Below are positions 1 through 10,029 of a stretch of DNA of 64,000 nucleotides, one piece after another. The notes under the pieces were generated by a model. It ran no database searches. It was not told the DNA's origin and saw only the letters and a list, made by a program, of their open reading frames with translations. The position numbers and the translations under genes are program-made. How positions within the stretch are numbered: position 1 is the first letter of the stretch; each line of letters opens with the position of its first letter. The DNA is taken from contig BCLD01000024.1 of the NCBI GenBank assembly GCA_001600875.1, positions 106,457-170,456 of the forward strand, read 5' to 3'. The DNA is from Solicoccozyma terricola (lineage: Eukaryota > Basidiomycota > Tremellomycetes > Filobasidiales > Piskurozymaceae).

Positions 1-575
1 ATGATGTGCCGTGTTCCAAACCTACTCGCTCGTCTATCAGCACAACATTCGTGATTGAGTCATGATGGTGTGGAGCTGAGCCGAAAACAGCTTCTCTGCT
101 CATCAAAGCGATATGTTTCCGCCGAGATGTGGGAGTGACTTCCGCGGCTTCCATGTGAAGCGGCGGTTTCGGTTCGAGTCAGAAGAAAGATGGTCGATCA
201 TTTACTATCCTACACCTGAACATTCGAGACCACCATGCAAAGTGGCAGAATCGTGCAGATAATTTGTACACCAAGGTTGGGAACTCTGGTCAGAAACAGG
301 CAGATGGCTTCTCCATGTTGCAGACTTCTGACTCCTTTCACCATCCAGTAACCTGCTCCAGCTGCTCGTTACAAGCCCCGCCAGGCCCCATCCCGGCAGA
401 GCCAACCATTTTGATTGCTGCTAGCTGGGAAGAACGGAGACTTGTTTGTCTTGCGAATGGTAGTGTTATCCTCTTTGGAACAGTGAGGAGGTGAAGATGA
501 TCTTCCGTGCCAGGAGATCTATCATTCCCTCGGTCGCAGTGTTGATGTTGACCTTGAGACGTCAAACAACCCCTC
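1..575. other. No gene recognised
   Basis: I see no coding region with family similarity here. A short stretch near 75-100 (GAGCCGAA..GCTTCTCTGCTC) is also found near 60040-60060. This suggests that the duplicated block described at 576 and 60286 once extended into this end of the window. Confidence 0.5.
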
Positions 576-1590
576 TTAAGCTGTGTTATGACAGATTTCC
601 CATCCGATCATCTTTCCGAGGATGACCTTGATGTTGGCCTCCTCGATGGACCCAAGGCACAGCAGAGAAAGCTCTTCTAGTCTGATCGCGTCGAGGGGAG
701 TCACCGAGACCTCCGGCACCGCGCGAAGAATACCAAGGCTCTGGTCAGAAGCAAGAATTTTCGACCTCGTTGAAGACGCTTCTTCAAGGTCGTCTTTGCC
801 TTGGCATCCAGTGCGGCCGCCACAAAACCGCGTCGGGATGCTAGAATCAGCTTGACTGACATCCCTTCGAAGCCGTCGCACGTACGTCTACAAAGCTCTG
901 GTAGCTTACACCCAGCCGCCAATACGCCCAATTCGTTGCAACGCTGAGAGCTTGAGATCGATCATCCAGGGCTTGCAAGTCCTGGAAGCGGTACAATATA
1001 CCTTCGGCGGTCCCCGCGGAAGCTATGGCAACATCCTCGGCTGAGGCAGAGGGTGCGCGACATGAAACCGTGGACAGATGTTCCTTTTGGATGCCAGCAG
1101 CTTGTGCCGCGTGATTCACTTGCGCAAAATCTTTGAGGACCAGTGCGTCGAGCAGGACGGCTGCCTTGTTCCAGGCGGAGTTTCGACTTTGTTGTCGCTG
1201 GACCAAATGATGTTTGCCTTGGACTGCCGATGGCGTGGTGCATGAACGACTACCACGGGCATCGCTGTAGTCCTCCTGATCCTCGTGTAAAATGATCTTG
1301 TTTGACAATCTAATCAGCTGCACGGCAAGCGAGCGCAGTCAACTTCAGTTGCATACCTCGTACTCCTGAGAATCAAGCTCCACCACCAAACTCGGGGCCC
1401 AAGCCACTTCCATGACGTTTTCATCTGAGAACGCAGTGATGAGCGCCAGATAGGCTGTAGCCGCGTTCATGGCAGCAGCCTCGGGGTCCGAAACGCTGAT
1501 CAGCCTCCGGATGTACTTGATCATCTCCGAAAGGTGTGCGTCGCCTGTAATAAGATCCTGACTGGAGGGCTTGAGTTGAACCCGATTCAT
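576..1590 (-). pseudogene. Unidentified gene, diverged copy 1 (second copy near 60.3-60.6 kb)
   Basis: I do not recognise the family. A plausible first exon starts at ATG 1590 and runs to about 1357 (78 codons). A 39-nt intron (gtatgc..gtgcag) would join it to an open stretch from 1317 downwards. The 3' part (about 580-860) matches 60290-60590 on the same strand, with the shared peptide runs ALDAKAK, TLKKR, ILRAVPEVSVT and LDAIRLEEL. The two copies need different frames at different points: copy 1 has one extra base just after the TLKKR stretch relative to copy 2. At least one copy is therefore frameshifted. The stronger conservation of amino-acid runs than of frame suggests a former protein-coding gene, now decayed. 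The function is unknown. Confidence 0.35.
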
Positions 1591-1789
1591 GATTCGTCCC
1601 AACAATGATGCTTTGTGCTGTCAACTATTACGGAAGGGACATCAACGAGTGGCCTTATATCCATGCTGCCCATGGGTCACAGCCACTGCACGTCACTTGG
1701 CGCACTGGAGGACAATGGGTCATGATTGAGGGTGCATAGCTGACTCATATGCGAAACGTCGTCAGATACGGGTGAAAGAAGTTCAATTT

Positions 1790-2110
1790 TGTTGTTCGAC
1801 AAAGGTTGTAGGCAGGTGAAAGTATTGGATATGGGTGTTTCTTCAATACAACGACAATCTCCAGCTCGCTTACCCTGACTATATAGATGCAGGAGCGGCT
1901 TTAGAACAATAGAGAAATCGGTTACCCTTCTGCCTACGTCAACAATAGTGTTGTTGACCTATAACAATGGAATTCACTTAGGTCCATTGTTTCTCTGTCT
2001 CACTTCCTTATGTCTCACACTAGTCCTTGAGACATTCGTGCTTCCAACCTTCTTTCCATCTTGAGTCCTGTTGCNTATTGTTCTATGACCGGATGCGTCT
2101 ATATTCAACA
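1790..2110 (-). repeat. Solo LTR, family LTR1
   Basis: This is a 321-bp sequence that reads, on the minus strand, TGTTGAATATAGACGC ... CGAACAACA. It has TG/CA termini and a TGTTG/CAACA terminal inverted repeat, the hallmark of an LTR. A near-identical copy lies in the opposite orientation at 47776-48096, with fragments at 48515 and 52711. No 5-bp target-site duplication is visible (left flank AATTT, right flank GGACT). It sits inside the gypsy LTR that resumes at 2111, so it inserted after that element. One N is at 2085. Confidence 0.8.
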
Positions 2111-2526
2111 GGACTTGACTAGGAACTGGAGGCCTCTTGTCTCTTGCTGACTAAGAGTTGCCAACTATGACTTGATGCAGTGATGACTTGATGACTCAGG
2201 AGATGGTGTGATAGTCCAACCTTGTTTGTATGACAAGGGTATTGACATATGATAATCATTCCTAAGGAGAGAGAGAGTACAAGAGGGGTGTCTACAACAG
2301 TGATCTTGGTTTCCTTATGTACCTGTTCTGGATGGTGGCAACAGGTGGCAAAGGTGGATGTACCTGTTTACACAAACAGACCAGGTGACTTCCATGTTCC
2401 GGGCTCCCATGTTCCGGGCTTCCATGTTCCGGGCTTCCATGTTCCGGCCTTCCATGTTCCGGACTCCCCTGATCAGGTGGCTGCTACTGACAATCCATGC
2501 CTGGGCTTGAGGTTCGGTTCATAACA
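2111..2526 (-). repeat. Ty3/gypsy 3' LTR, truncated by LTR1
   Basis: This matches 53819-54202. On the minus strand it starts TGTTATGAACC at 2526, directly after a purine-rich tract (AAGAAGGGAGG at about 2530-2540) that looks like the polypurine tract. Its far end is cut by LTR1 at 2110/2111. It follows the integrase remnant at 2527-2925, so it is the 3' LTR of that element. Confidence 0.7.
2390..2466. repeat. 15-bp minisatellite inside the gypsy LTR
   Basis: About five head-to-tail copies of a 15-bp unit (CCATGTTCCGGGCTT with variants). The other LTR copy (about 54097-54150) has about four more diverged units, some reading CCATGATCAGG. The array has therefore changed in number and sequence between copies. 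Confidence 0.75.
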
Positions 2527-2925
2527 GCACCTCCCTTCTTAATAGCGAGCTCCGGTGAGCTTTCAACTGCGTCTTGATGGTGGAAATGGCAGTTATGGGT
2601 GCTGTCTCTTGAATTGCTGGAAGATACGAAGATGTCGGACTAGACGGATGGGTTCCCAAGTGTTGTGCTCATCCGAATATCCTTCCCACTTTGTAAGATA
2701 AAAGTAGTTGTTGTTTTCGAACTTGGCATCCAGGATACGTTCAGGGATGAAGCGTTCATACCCATGCGAGTCCATTTCGATCCGAGGAAGCGGGTCCTGT
2801 GGTTGGTCGCGATGACCTTGCTTGTATTTCTCAAGTAGTGAGACACCGAATGGATGACAATCCATCGTGGGAGGTAAATCCAGAGTAAACGCAAGTTCAT
2901 TGACCTTAGCCTTGATGCGGAAAGG
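2527..2925 (-). mobile_element. Ty3/gypsy chromovirus integrase C-terminus with chromodomain
   Basis: The minus-strand reading frame over 2593-2865 contains the integrase-tail motif VSLLEKYKQGH. It is followed by a chromodomain with the usual aromatic pattern (ERILDAKF..., YLTKWEGYSDEHNTWEP). Chromodomains at the integrase C-terminus define chromoviruses and direct insertion to marked chromatin. Only the last part of pol is present. The match to the second copy (54203-54600) stops abruptly at about 2925, where an unrelated repeat begins. The polypurine tract and LTR follow downstream on the minus strand. Confidence 0.85.
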
Positions 2926-3228
2926 TGTGACCCAAGTAAAAATCGTTCAGAATTGCGAGATTCAGCCTAGCATTTTGTTACAATGTAGCAAAGGTATGGC
3001 TGCACATGCTGGTCATCATGAGAGGTTGGCGGAGGGGGTTGTCTTGAGCGGCAAATGGTTCTAGTGGTTGAAAAGTGGGTGTTGCTGGATTTTTGACGCG
3101 ACTTTTCGAGATCGAAACCCCGATATCTCCATGGTCCCCCAGGGCATTCCACTCTGTCTTAATCGTATACTATCTACAGAGTTGTGGGATGCCTAGGAAG
3201 CTGGGAATATGCGATCCAAGTGGTCTGA
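2926..3228 (+). repeat. Subtelomere-like repeat R-E, copy 1
   Basis: This diverged copy matches 57880-58255, which lies next to an interstitial telomeric tract. Shared landmarks include GCGA(G/A)AT(T/C)CAG, TTGTTACAATGTA/TTGATACAATGTA, GACGCGACTTTT and GATATCTCCATG. I find no convincing coding frame. Because its partner adjoins (TTAGGG)n, a subtelomeric origin is an inference. Confidence 0.55.
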
Positions 3229-4561
3229 CTCTGTCCGATAGTTTGGATGCTGTGATGCGTGGATTCAATGATTGATGAGGGTTACTTTCTCATTTCGTCC
3301 TGTGCGAGGTGGAAAGCGATGATCGGTGGGCTAATATAAATATATTTGGAATAACAGGTTAGCAGCACCATTGTTGATAACACCTGGGTTATCGCTCACT
3401 CCCATCATACCATCTACGGCAGGTCATAACAGGGGCGATGGGGATGCTGCTGATTTACATCAAGGTGCTGGGATGGGAGAAATTGTTATTTTTGAGAGAA
3501 ACGGAAGAGTATGGAGGCCAGTGACGTTGTTAGCAGGGTCGAGGATCTTGGTCTTAATATTGTACGTTTTGGAGATTACCTAATTCCCCCGGAGTTTTGG
3601 AGATAGATGAGTGTTCCGGCTCAACCGCACACGGACCCTGACTCTCCGCTCGATCCTCAGGTCTCCATTAGTCGTGTGTACGATGACTCTATTGCAAAGG
3701 CCTGCGTTCCGCTAGCGACAGCCTCTGACACTAAGAACGTGCTCGTGATGCAACTAAGTACTGGGAAACGAATGAAAAGACAGCCTGTCTTTTGGTTTCG
3801 TTGCCATGCCGCAAGGTCACCGTTCGATAAATACAGTCGGAAGTCCTGTGAGCCTCCGTTAGCTGTGGCACTGGATTCGCCAAAAGACCGGCTTTCTTTT
3901 CCGCCTCAATGCCATTTGCCTTGTGACTATGCAGCCGTATGCACCTGGAGCAGCGTCGGAGAACTCAAAACTCGAAACAATTGTGGTGGTGCACATCATC
4001 TTCCAAGGCAAAGACCAATTCTGCGAGCTTCTTCGTTCAGTCAGGGTGATCGTTCCCTCAGCGCCATCAGGTACGATGCCAGTTGAAAAGGTTAACGATA
4101 ACTTCATTATTCCTAAGCTCCAGCTCAAGGGCAAAGACATGCAGCATCGAATTGAGGGTGAGAGCGAAATGAAGAGGGCAGCTGAGATTCCTCAGCATTC
4201 ACCCGGTTCGGACTCAAACTCGGCAATGTCTGGCGGGTCTTATGACATATACAACACCTGCGTGCGAAGTCAGCTCTAGTCTTTCCAGTATTTTCCTAGA
4301 GCGGGAATCGCTGGAGAAATCCGTCGACGCACCCAGTGTTATCCTGGGGCAAGGGTGTAAGGATGTCAACGTGCTGGCTGTGTAGAAGGTTCGTCTGTCG
4401 TGTCAGGAAATATTACGTACGCGCGCAGCAAAGGACCTGTAGTCTGTGTGGCCATCTTGTATATCTCGCTATGGGTATTACATTGTTGGATGAATGCATC
4501 GGCGTCGTCGCAACTCTTTTCCTTGCGGTGGGTGGCAAAACGATTGATGGGATCCGCCGCC
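3229..4561 (+). repeat. 1.33-kb dispersed repeat R-B, copy 1
   Basis: This is nearly identical to 51372-52706 (from CTCTGTCCGATAG to GATCCGCCGCC), and a piece is inverted at 20165-20318. It encloses the palindrome-bounded element at 3775-3910. The open frames inside are short and shift between copies, so I call no gene. The right edge coincides with the truncation of the MFS gene at 4562, so this repeat probably removed the 3' part of that gene. Confidence 0.8.
3775..3910 (+). repeat. Palindrome-bounded short element, copy A
   Basis: The left end is a perfect 19-bp palindrome (AAAAGACAGCCTGTCTTTT, 3775-3793). The right end (3892-3910) is its reverse complement with two mismatches. The inner sequence (GTTTCGTTGCCATGC ... 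TTCGCC) is shared with copies at 8878-9004, 48223-48349 (inverted) and 51925-52049. Similarity to those copies continues outside the palindromes, so this is the core of a larger repeat. Confidence 0.75.
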
Positions 4562-4588
4562 CCCAACCCCAACCCCAACCCCAACCCC
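4559..4588. repeat. CCCCAA hexanucleotide tract
   Basis: About four and a half units of CCCCAA (TTGGGG on the minus strand) lie exactly at the junction of repeat R-B and the MFS exon. On the MFS frame it encodes Leu-Gly repeats. Confidence 0.8.
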
Positions 4589-5372
4589 ATCAGCAGGCCT
4601 AGTATCGCCCCAGCACCAGCGGCCTGCGAGTGGCCCTTAGCTTAAAGACTTGGCAGGCAGCGGGCAGCTGGTCCACTCACGATGTTGAGACCGGCGTTGG
4701 CATACGTTCGGTATTTGCGATGAACGATTTCGGAAGGGATAAAGTTGACCAAGGGCTGAAACGATCCAAAATCAGTGGCAGTTCCCCTGTACTCACACCA
4801 CGTCCCTCACCTGTGCGCCAAAGCCCACGCCGGCGATGATCTGGCCTCCAATCGCCACGTTCATCGAGGTTGCCCTCGCCGTAACGAGGCACCCGGTGAA
4901 GCCGAGAACGCCAGACACGACGACAAACCATTTCCGTCCCCACAGGTCGCTTGCTTGGGAGGTTATCGGACTCAGAACGGCAGTGGATATTGATATGGCG
5001 GTGTTCAGCCATACTTGCTTGGAGGAGCCACCAACGACGGCGGCGACGTTGAGGGCGAACTGGGAGGGGGGTCAGTGAGAATGCCGCGAGACCAGTGTAT
5101 TTGTCACTCACCGCTGCCGATCCAATGACGTTGGTCAGTTGCACAAAGGCGAGAGAGCAGACTGACTGGGAAACAATGGATATTTCAATGTACGTGTCAC
5201 GAGGAGGTGGCTGCATACTCACGAACAACACCAACCAGGTCTTGAGGTGGATGTGGGGGGCTGCATCGTCGCCATCTTTGGGAACGTACTCGAGGTGATC
5301 CACTGTGTGTTTTTCGGCGCGTTGCGGGTCATCGTCCTGTTTTGGAGTGGACGAGATGTCTTCGGAGGACAT
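4562..5372 (-). pseudogene. MFS transporter (TRI12/siderophore type), N-terminal fragment
   Basis: Exons read 5372-5223, 5165-5112, 5059-4811, 4755-4681 and 4635 to about 4562, each with gt...ag introns of 45-57 nt. The start is ATG 5372 (MSSEDISS). The product has an acidic N-terminus, a first membrane segment (HLKTWLVLF...LTNVIGSAA) and the signature ITSQASDLWGRKWFVV, followed by QIIAGVGFGAQPLVNF. This is the arrangement of fungal 14-TM drug or siderophore efflux carriers. About the first third of a roughly 580-residue protein is present. The last exon enters a CCCCAA hexamer run (about 4560-4588) and then repeat R-B, so the gene is truncated. The surviving exons carry no frameshift, which points to a recent loss. 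Confidence 0.8.
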
Positions 5373-6115
5373 GATTGTGGGCGAAAGAACTAAGATTTCC
5401 GGTAGTGGAAGCGGGGAAGTGATCGTACGATTAGTAGGGCCCCGCTTCGGACCGTGTTTATGTACCGGTCAGCTCAGAGACCTCCTGCGCGTCTAATCAA
5501 CGCAGCCATCGACGCCAGCTTCGGGCTGTTTCCCTCCGCAGTTCCGCAACAGCTGACCGTGCGAAGGTCGAGCTGGTCATTTTCTGACATCAAATGCAAA
5601 AAGCCGCGGCATTGTCGGATTGTTCAACCTTTTTTGGTCATCTGATAGTGAAAGCCAGGGCCGCTCAAAGACCATGGTTTCGGGAGTCTCACTTGGTACC
5701 AGAGCCGAAAAATAGACTCGTGCAACTGCAAGTGACGAGCGGCGGTGATCGTCGGTAGAATGTTTGCATTTCCGCAATCCGAGGTGGTGGATAAGGGTCG
5801 GTTTGCCATTTGTGCACAGGTAGCCGACGCGCATGTGCCTGCTACCCCTTTGTCGACATGCATACGTCGTCCTGAGGACCATCGGAAGCTCGGGTTTACA
5901 GCCTCACGTGCAGGATCGAGTTGCCTTCGGTGTGGCAAAATGACCGACGGCGGGTTCAGCTCGGGAGTGAGTCGTCCGTGTGTCCGCGGCGGCCCCACGT
6001 CCGCGCAATCCTGCTCTTGTCATTCCCTATGGACGTGTATGAATATGGGTTGGGAAGCTGGACCTGCGTAGGCTGGACAGGCTGGTTCTGATCGCCTACG
6101 CACAACCATTCCAAC
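5373..6115. other. Intergenic, no gene recognised
   Basis: This is the shared upstream region of the minus-strand MFS fragment and the plus-strand P450. It has many short overlapping frames, none resembling a family. I see no clear TATA element. Confidence 0.5.
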
Positions 6116-7878
6116 ATGATCCTCGACCGACTACCGATGGGTGTCTTTGTAGGAGCTCAGTCGGCCCTCGTACTGACGGTGCTGAGTGGCGTCGCGGCGT
6201 ACGCCGTGTATATCGCCTACAATCTGCTTCTCCACCCACTAGCCCGTGTACCAGGCCCGTTTCTTGCTAGATCCGGCGCCCTACCCTTCATGGCGATCCA
6301 CTGCTTTCGCCAGGACGTTGCGTGGACCATCGAAGCGCTGCATCTGCAGTACGGCCCCACCGTGCGCATTGGTCGGAATCGCATCGCCACAATTGATCCC
6401 ATTGCAGTTCACAAGGTCTACGGACATGGTAGTCGCTTCAACAAGTCGAGGTTTTACGACTTTTTCTCCATTACCGGTCAGCCCAGTGCGTTTACAAGCA
6501 GGGACATCCACGAGCATGCGGTGATTCGGCGGACGATTTCTAACGCCTTCACTATGAGCTCGCTGATCGAGTTGGAGGAGTATGTGGATGAGGTGATGGT
6601 GGTGTTGCTGCGGTATCTCGATGGAGCGGCCGCTGCGGGCAAGCCAATTGACCTGGGAAAGGTGTCGCAATACTTTGCCATGGATGTGGTGGGAGAGTTG
6701 GGGTTTGGACAGGGGTTCAATTTGCTGCGTGATGGCAAGGACCAGTACAACATGTTGGTGAGTGGACATTACATGGCTAGGGAGGTGCAGCTGTTGTTGA
6801 TCAGATTGCCACCAGTCCTCGCTTGATGTCGGCTTGTGGCTATCCAGTATCTTAGGCTCCATCCCCACCATTGGTCACCCGATCTTCAAGCTCCTGCTAT
6901 TGCTACCTGTGCCAGGAGCTCGCTACCTCGACCGCACGGCCAACGTCTGCGTGGACGAGAGGATGCGGCGAGCCAATGCAGCTGGCAAGGATGGAGGGGA
7001 TGCTAGAAAGGATATGCTGTGAGTCGGGTGTGGACATCTGTCAGCAATCCCTAAACGCATGCCCTGCAGCACCAAACTCGTCAAAGCCCGGAATCCAAAC
7101 ACAAAGCAACCGCTGTCTCGCGAGGAGATCATCACCCATGCGTCAACGATCATTGGAGCCGGGTCTGATACCACCAGTATCACCATGCGTGCGTTCTTTG
7201 CATTCGTCCTTGCTCGTCCCCGGGTGCTGGCCCGACTGCGTGAAGAGATCGATGAGGCTGTCGAGTACGGTCGTGTGGTCTTACCGGCGTCGTATGCGCA
7301 GGGTGTTCAGCTCGAGTACTTCCAGGCATGTCTGAAGGAGACGCTGAGGTTGTGGCCTGCTGTGGCGCATCCAATGGAGAGGGTGGTGCCGGCAGGGGAG
7401 GTTACACAGTTCAACCAGTTTGTCATCCCGCCTGGGACAGTGGTGGGCACATCCTCGCTCGCCTTCCATCGCTCATACTTGGCATTCGGCGAGGACGCTG
7501 CACAGTTTAGACCTGAGAGGTGGCTCGCCGTCGACGAAACCGAACGCAAACGCCTGGAAAAGAACAACATCGCATTTGGAGCCGGTTCACGAGTGTGCAT
7601 CGGCAAAAACATCTCGCTAATGGAGCTGACCAAGGTCATCCCGCAATTGATCTACCGGTATGACATGGCGTTTACCGCGAGGACGGTGGGTTCTCCACAC
7701 AAACATGCGATTGGTAGGGGCCCAGATGGCAAGACGGGAGAGGATGTCCCGTATTATGTCGAGGTGAGTGAGGCAGCGTGAGGGCGTGGACTATGGTCTG
7801 ACAAACCGTATACAGTCCAACTGGTTCACCAACCCAAAGGACTTTTGGTGTGATATCAGCAGGCGGTCGCGGGAGTAG
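6116..7878 (+). CDS. Cytochrome P450 monooxygenase
   Basis: Four exons, 6116-6757, 6816-7018, 7070-7763 and 7816-7878, give 533 codons plus stop, with all junctions in phase. The N-terminal hydrophobic anchor (about residues 15-40) is followed by a proline hinge HPLARVPGP, typical of ER-bound P450s. The I-helix oxygen-binding motif is GAGSDTTS, the K-helix ExxR is ETLR, then comes FRPERW, and the haem-binding loop is FGAGSRVCIG with the axial Cys. The overall pattern is closest to the fungal pisatin demethylase/benzoate hydroxylase-like group. The substrate is unknown. The last 20 residues come from a fourth exon: reading through the third intron would instead stop at 7781, and the spliced end (NWFTNPKDFW) fits the family better. 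No P450 reductase or biosynthetic cluster is adjacent. The gene looks intact. Confidence 0.9.
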
Positions 7879-8840
7879 GAGCAGTAGCACGACTTGCAGT
7901 AGAGACGGAGAATGGGCCATGTAATTGACTGGCGGTGGAAATGTCGTCTGCCTTGTCTCCGTTGTATTGACCGGTCAGATGTGAATCACTGGTGCTCGAT
8001 AATCAGGTAGTCAGATCACCCAGAGGCCATACAATGCCAATGCCGAGGACTCTGCAATCACCACGATGACAGATGTGCGGGTGCCGTATAATCAGGGGGC
8101 GTTGTTGAGTACGACGGGAAAAAAATTATCTGATACCCACACCTCGGCAGCTGCCGACGGACACAGGAGTTCTCACTCCGGTCCTCCGAGTCTTATGTTT
8201 CGATGAGCACAATTCGGAATACTCTGACAGGGTGCGAGGGCATGAAATCCGATCTGAATCCATGGGTTGGCCAATCCCGGGTGTTGTAGCTGCGGGGACG
8301 CCCCGCCGGTCAATTACCTGTTTGGGATAGTGGAGAGTCAATAATCAGTCACGCCATATTTCATTTGGGCTTCCGCCAGGATATCAGGGAATGTATATCG
8401 GAAGGCCATCGGGACAAAATCACGAGGTTTGACAATTGTTGAACTCGAAATAGAACTGAAGCGCTCAAATCTATGACCGGTCCGGTCCTTCTCTATGCTC
8501 CAATGCGAGGGGAGGTGGGACTCCGGGTCTGTCTCATATGAACAAGACGATCCAAAGGACAAGCTTTGCCTAGCGGTCAACTTGGCAGGCACCCATATCT
8601 TCCAGACCTGCCTACCTTAACCGGACTGGACGTCCGATCTGATGCCCAATATCTCCTTGCATGTATCTCAATCGGGGCTCCGGTCCCGGTGCCTGCTTGT
8701 ATAGCAAACGCTTCAGGGTGACCTGGCTTTGTGCAGTATAAAGGCGGCTGGTGGTCTCTTAGGTTGGTTACCATTGCACTGCATCCTGTAGCAGTCGTTG
8801 AAATCCCACGCCTCCAGACTTTATTAAAATCCGGTGACAG
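7879..8840. other. Intergenic, no gene recognised
   Basis: Short frames only, on both strands. I see nothing resembling a known family and no repeat shared with the rest of the window. Confidence 0.5.
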
Positions 8841-9065
8841 CCTCATAGTTGTTGGACTTAGTACTAGGCAAAGAATGAAAAGACAGCCTGTCTTTTCGTT
8901 TCGTTGCCATGCGGCGAAGACTCCGTTTGATAATCACCAGTCCAAAGTGCTGTGAACCTCGGCTCGCTGCGGTTTTGAATTTGCCAAAAGACAGGCTGTC
9001 TTTTCGCGCGCCAACACCATTGCCTTGCGACTATGCAACTGTAGGGATATGGTCGTATGCCGTGC
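8841..9065 (+). repeat. Palindrome-bounded element, copy B, with flanks
   Basis: The core runs 8878-9004, with intact 19-bp palindromes at both ends: C-centred at 8878-8896 and G-centred at 8986-9004. The left end is therefore the reverse complement of the right. Flanking bases (TTAGTACTAGGCAAAGAATG on the left, CATTGCCTTGCGACTATGCA on the right) also match copies A, C and D. This is the best-preserved core. Confidence 0.8.
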
Positions 9066-10029
9066 CCAGACTCCACACAAAGGCGACCATGAATGGGGGT
9101 ACGGTCTTGAGTTAAGTTTGAACTGTGGAAAGACCTCGATACAGCAACTGGATGATGGTATGCAGGAAGAGAAAAATGCCTGCGGGGGAAAAGTTCCGCA
9201 AAAGAGTAATGACTTGGTTAAGTGATAAGTCAATGAGTTGACCGGTGGGAAGCTCACGACCCTTGGACTGAGACGTTGCCAGCCAGATCTATTGGACACA
9301 ATGGCAATTAGATCAGAGCGAGGTTTCGAGACGTTTGTAGTGCAGACAGAACGTACATCCGAAAGCACAAAGCCAGTTGTACGGAGACAGAAAGGCTTGT
9401 CGAATGAGATGTTTGCGGGTTGATTCTACCGAGGCAGTTGGTACCTTTTCGTTTTGGTAAAGACGCCTGCAGGCGATATCTTAAATGACAGTAATGGTCA
9501 TTGCCACGGCAAAAACCGAACTGGAAACCATTTGCCGTGATCCACCTCTCTCCGTCTGCGATAATAAGAATGCCGTCCGGTTCATAGGTAAGTTCCACTG
9601 CCTGTTGGGTATCAACGGTGCATGTTCTGCAAGGTGTCGCTTATCAACCCACTGTCAGTGCAGATAGATATACAAATCCAGCTCTATGACGCTTTCCTTG
9701 AGAACTGAGTCTTTGCTGTGGGGGCAACGAACATGAAAACTCAAAAGACAGCCTGTCTTTTCATTGTTTGCTCAACCTCGTTGCATTACAACAGCGATAT
9801 CATTCGACAGGGACGATGCAGGTGGTCTATTATGTACTACGAGAGGATTAGTGTACGTAATGTGCCCCGTCTCTTGTAGCTCGACAAGACATGCATATCA
9901 CATACCGGGTGTCTCCGGTGTCTCGCTCTACAGAGGTTCTGTCCACTACAACGGACAGGCAGCAGGAGGTGGTGGAGGCACGCGCTACATTAGTTTGACC
10001 CCCCCAAGCCCTGCCTACCTACCTCAATG
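9066..10029. other. No gene recognised; contains one lone palindrome
   Basis: I see no family similarity. The stretch holds a solitary 19-bp palindrome at 9743-9761 and borders repeat R-D on the right. Confidence 0.5.
9743..9761 (+). repeat. Lone 19-bp palindrome
   Basis: An exact AAAAGACAGCCTGTCTTTT without a partner within 150 bp on either side. It may be a solo end of the element described at 8841. Confidence 0.8.

Noticed and set aside
3607..4279. Open frames of 118-159 residues in repeat R-B
   Set aside because: The frames differ between the two R-B copies at indels, include the palindrome element and match no family. I treat them as chance.
4559..4588. CCCCAA tract as a true telomere remnant
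   Set aside because: The unit differs from the TTAGGG tract at 57.8 kb, and only about four units are present. I keep it as a breakpoint feature, not a telomere.
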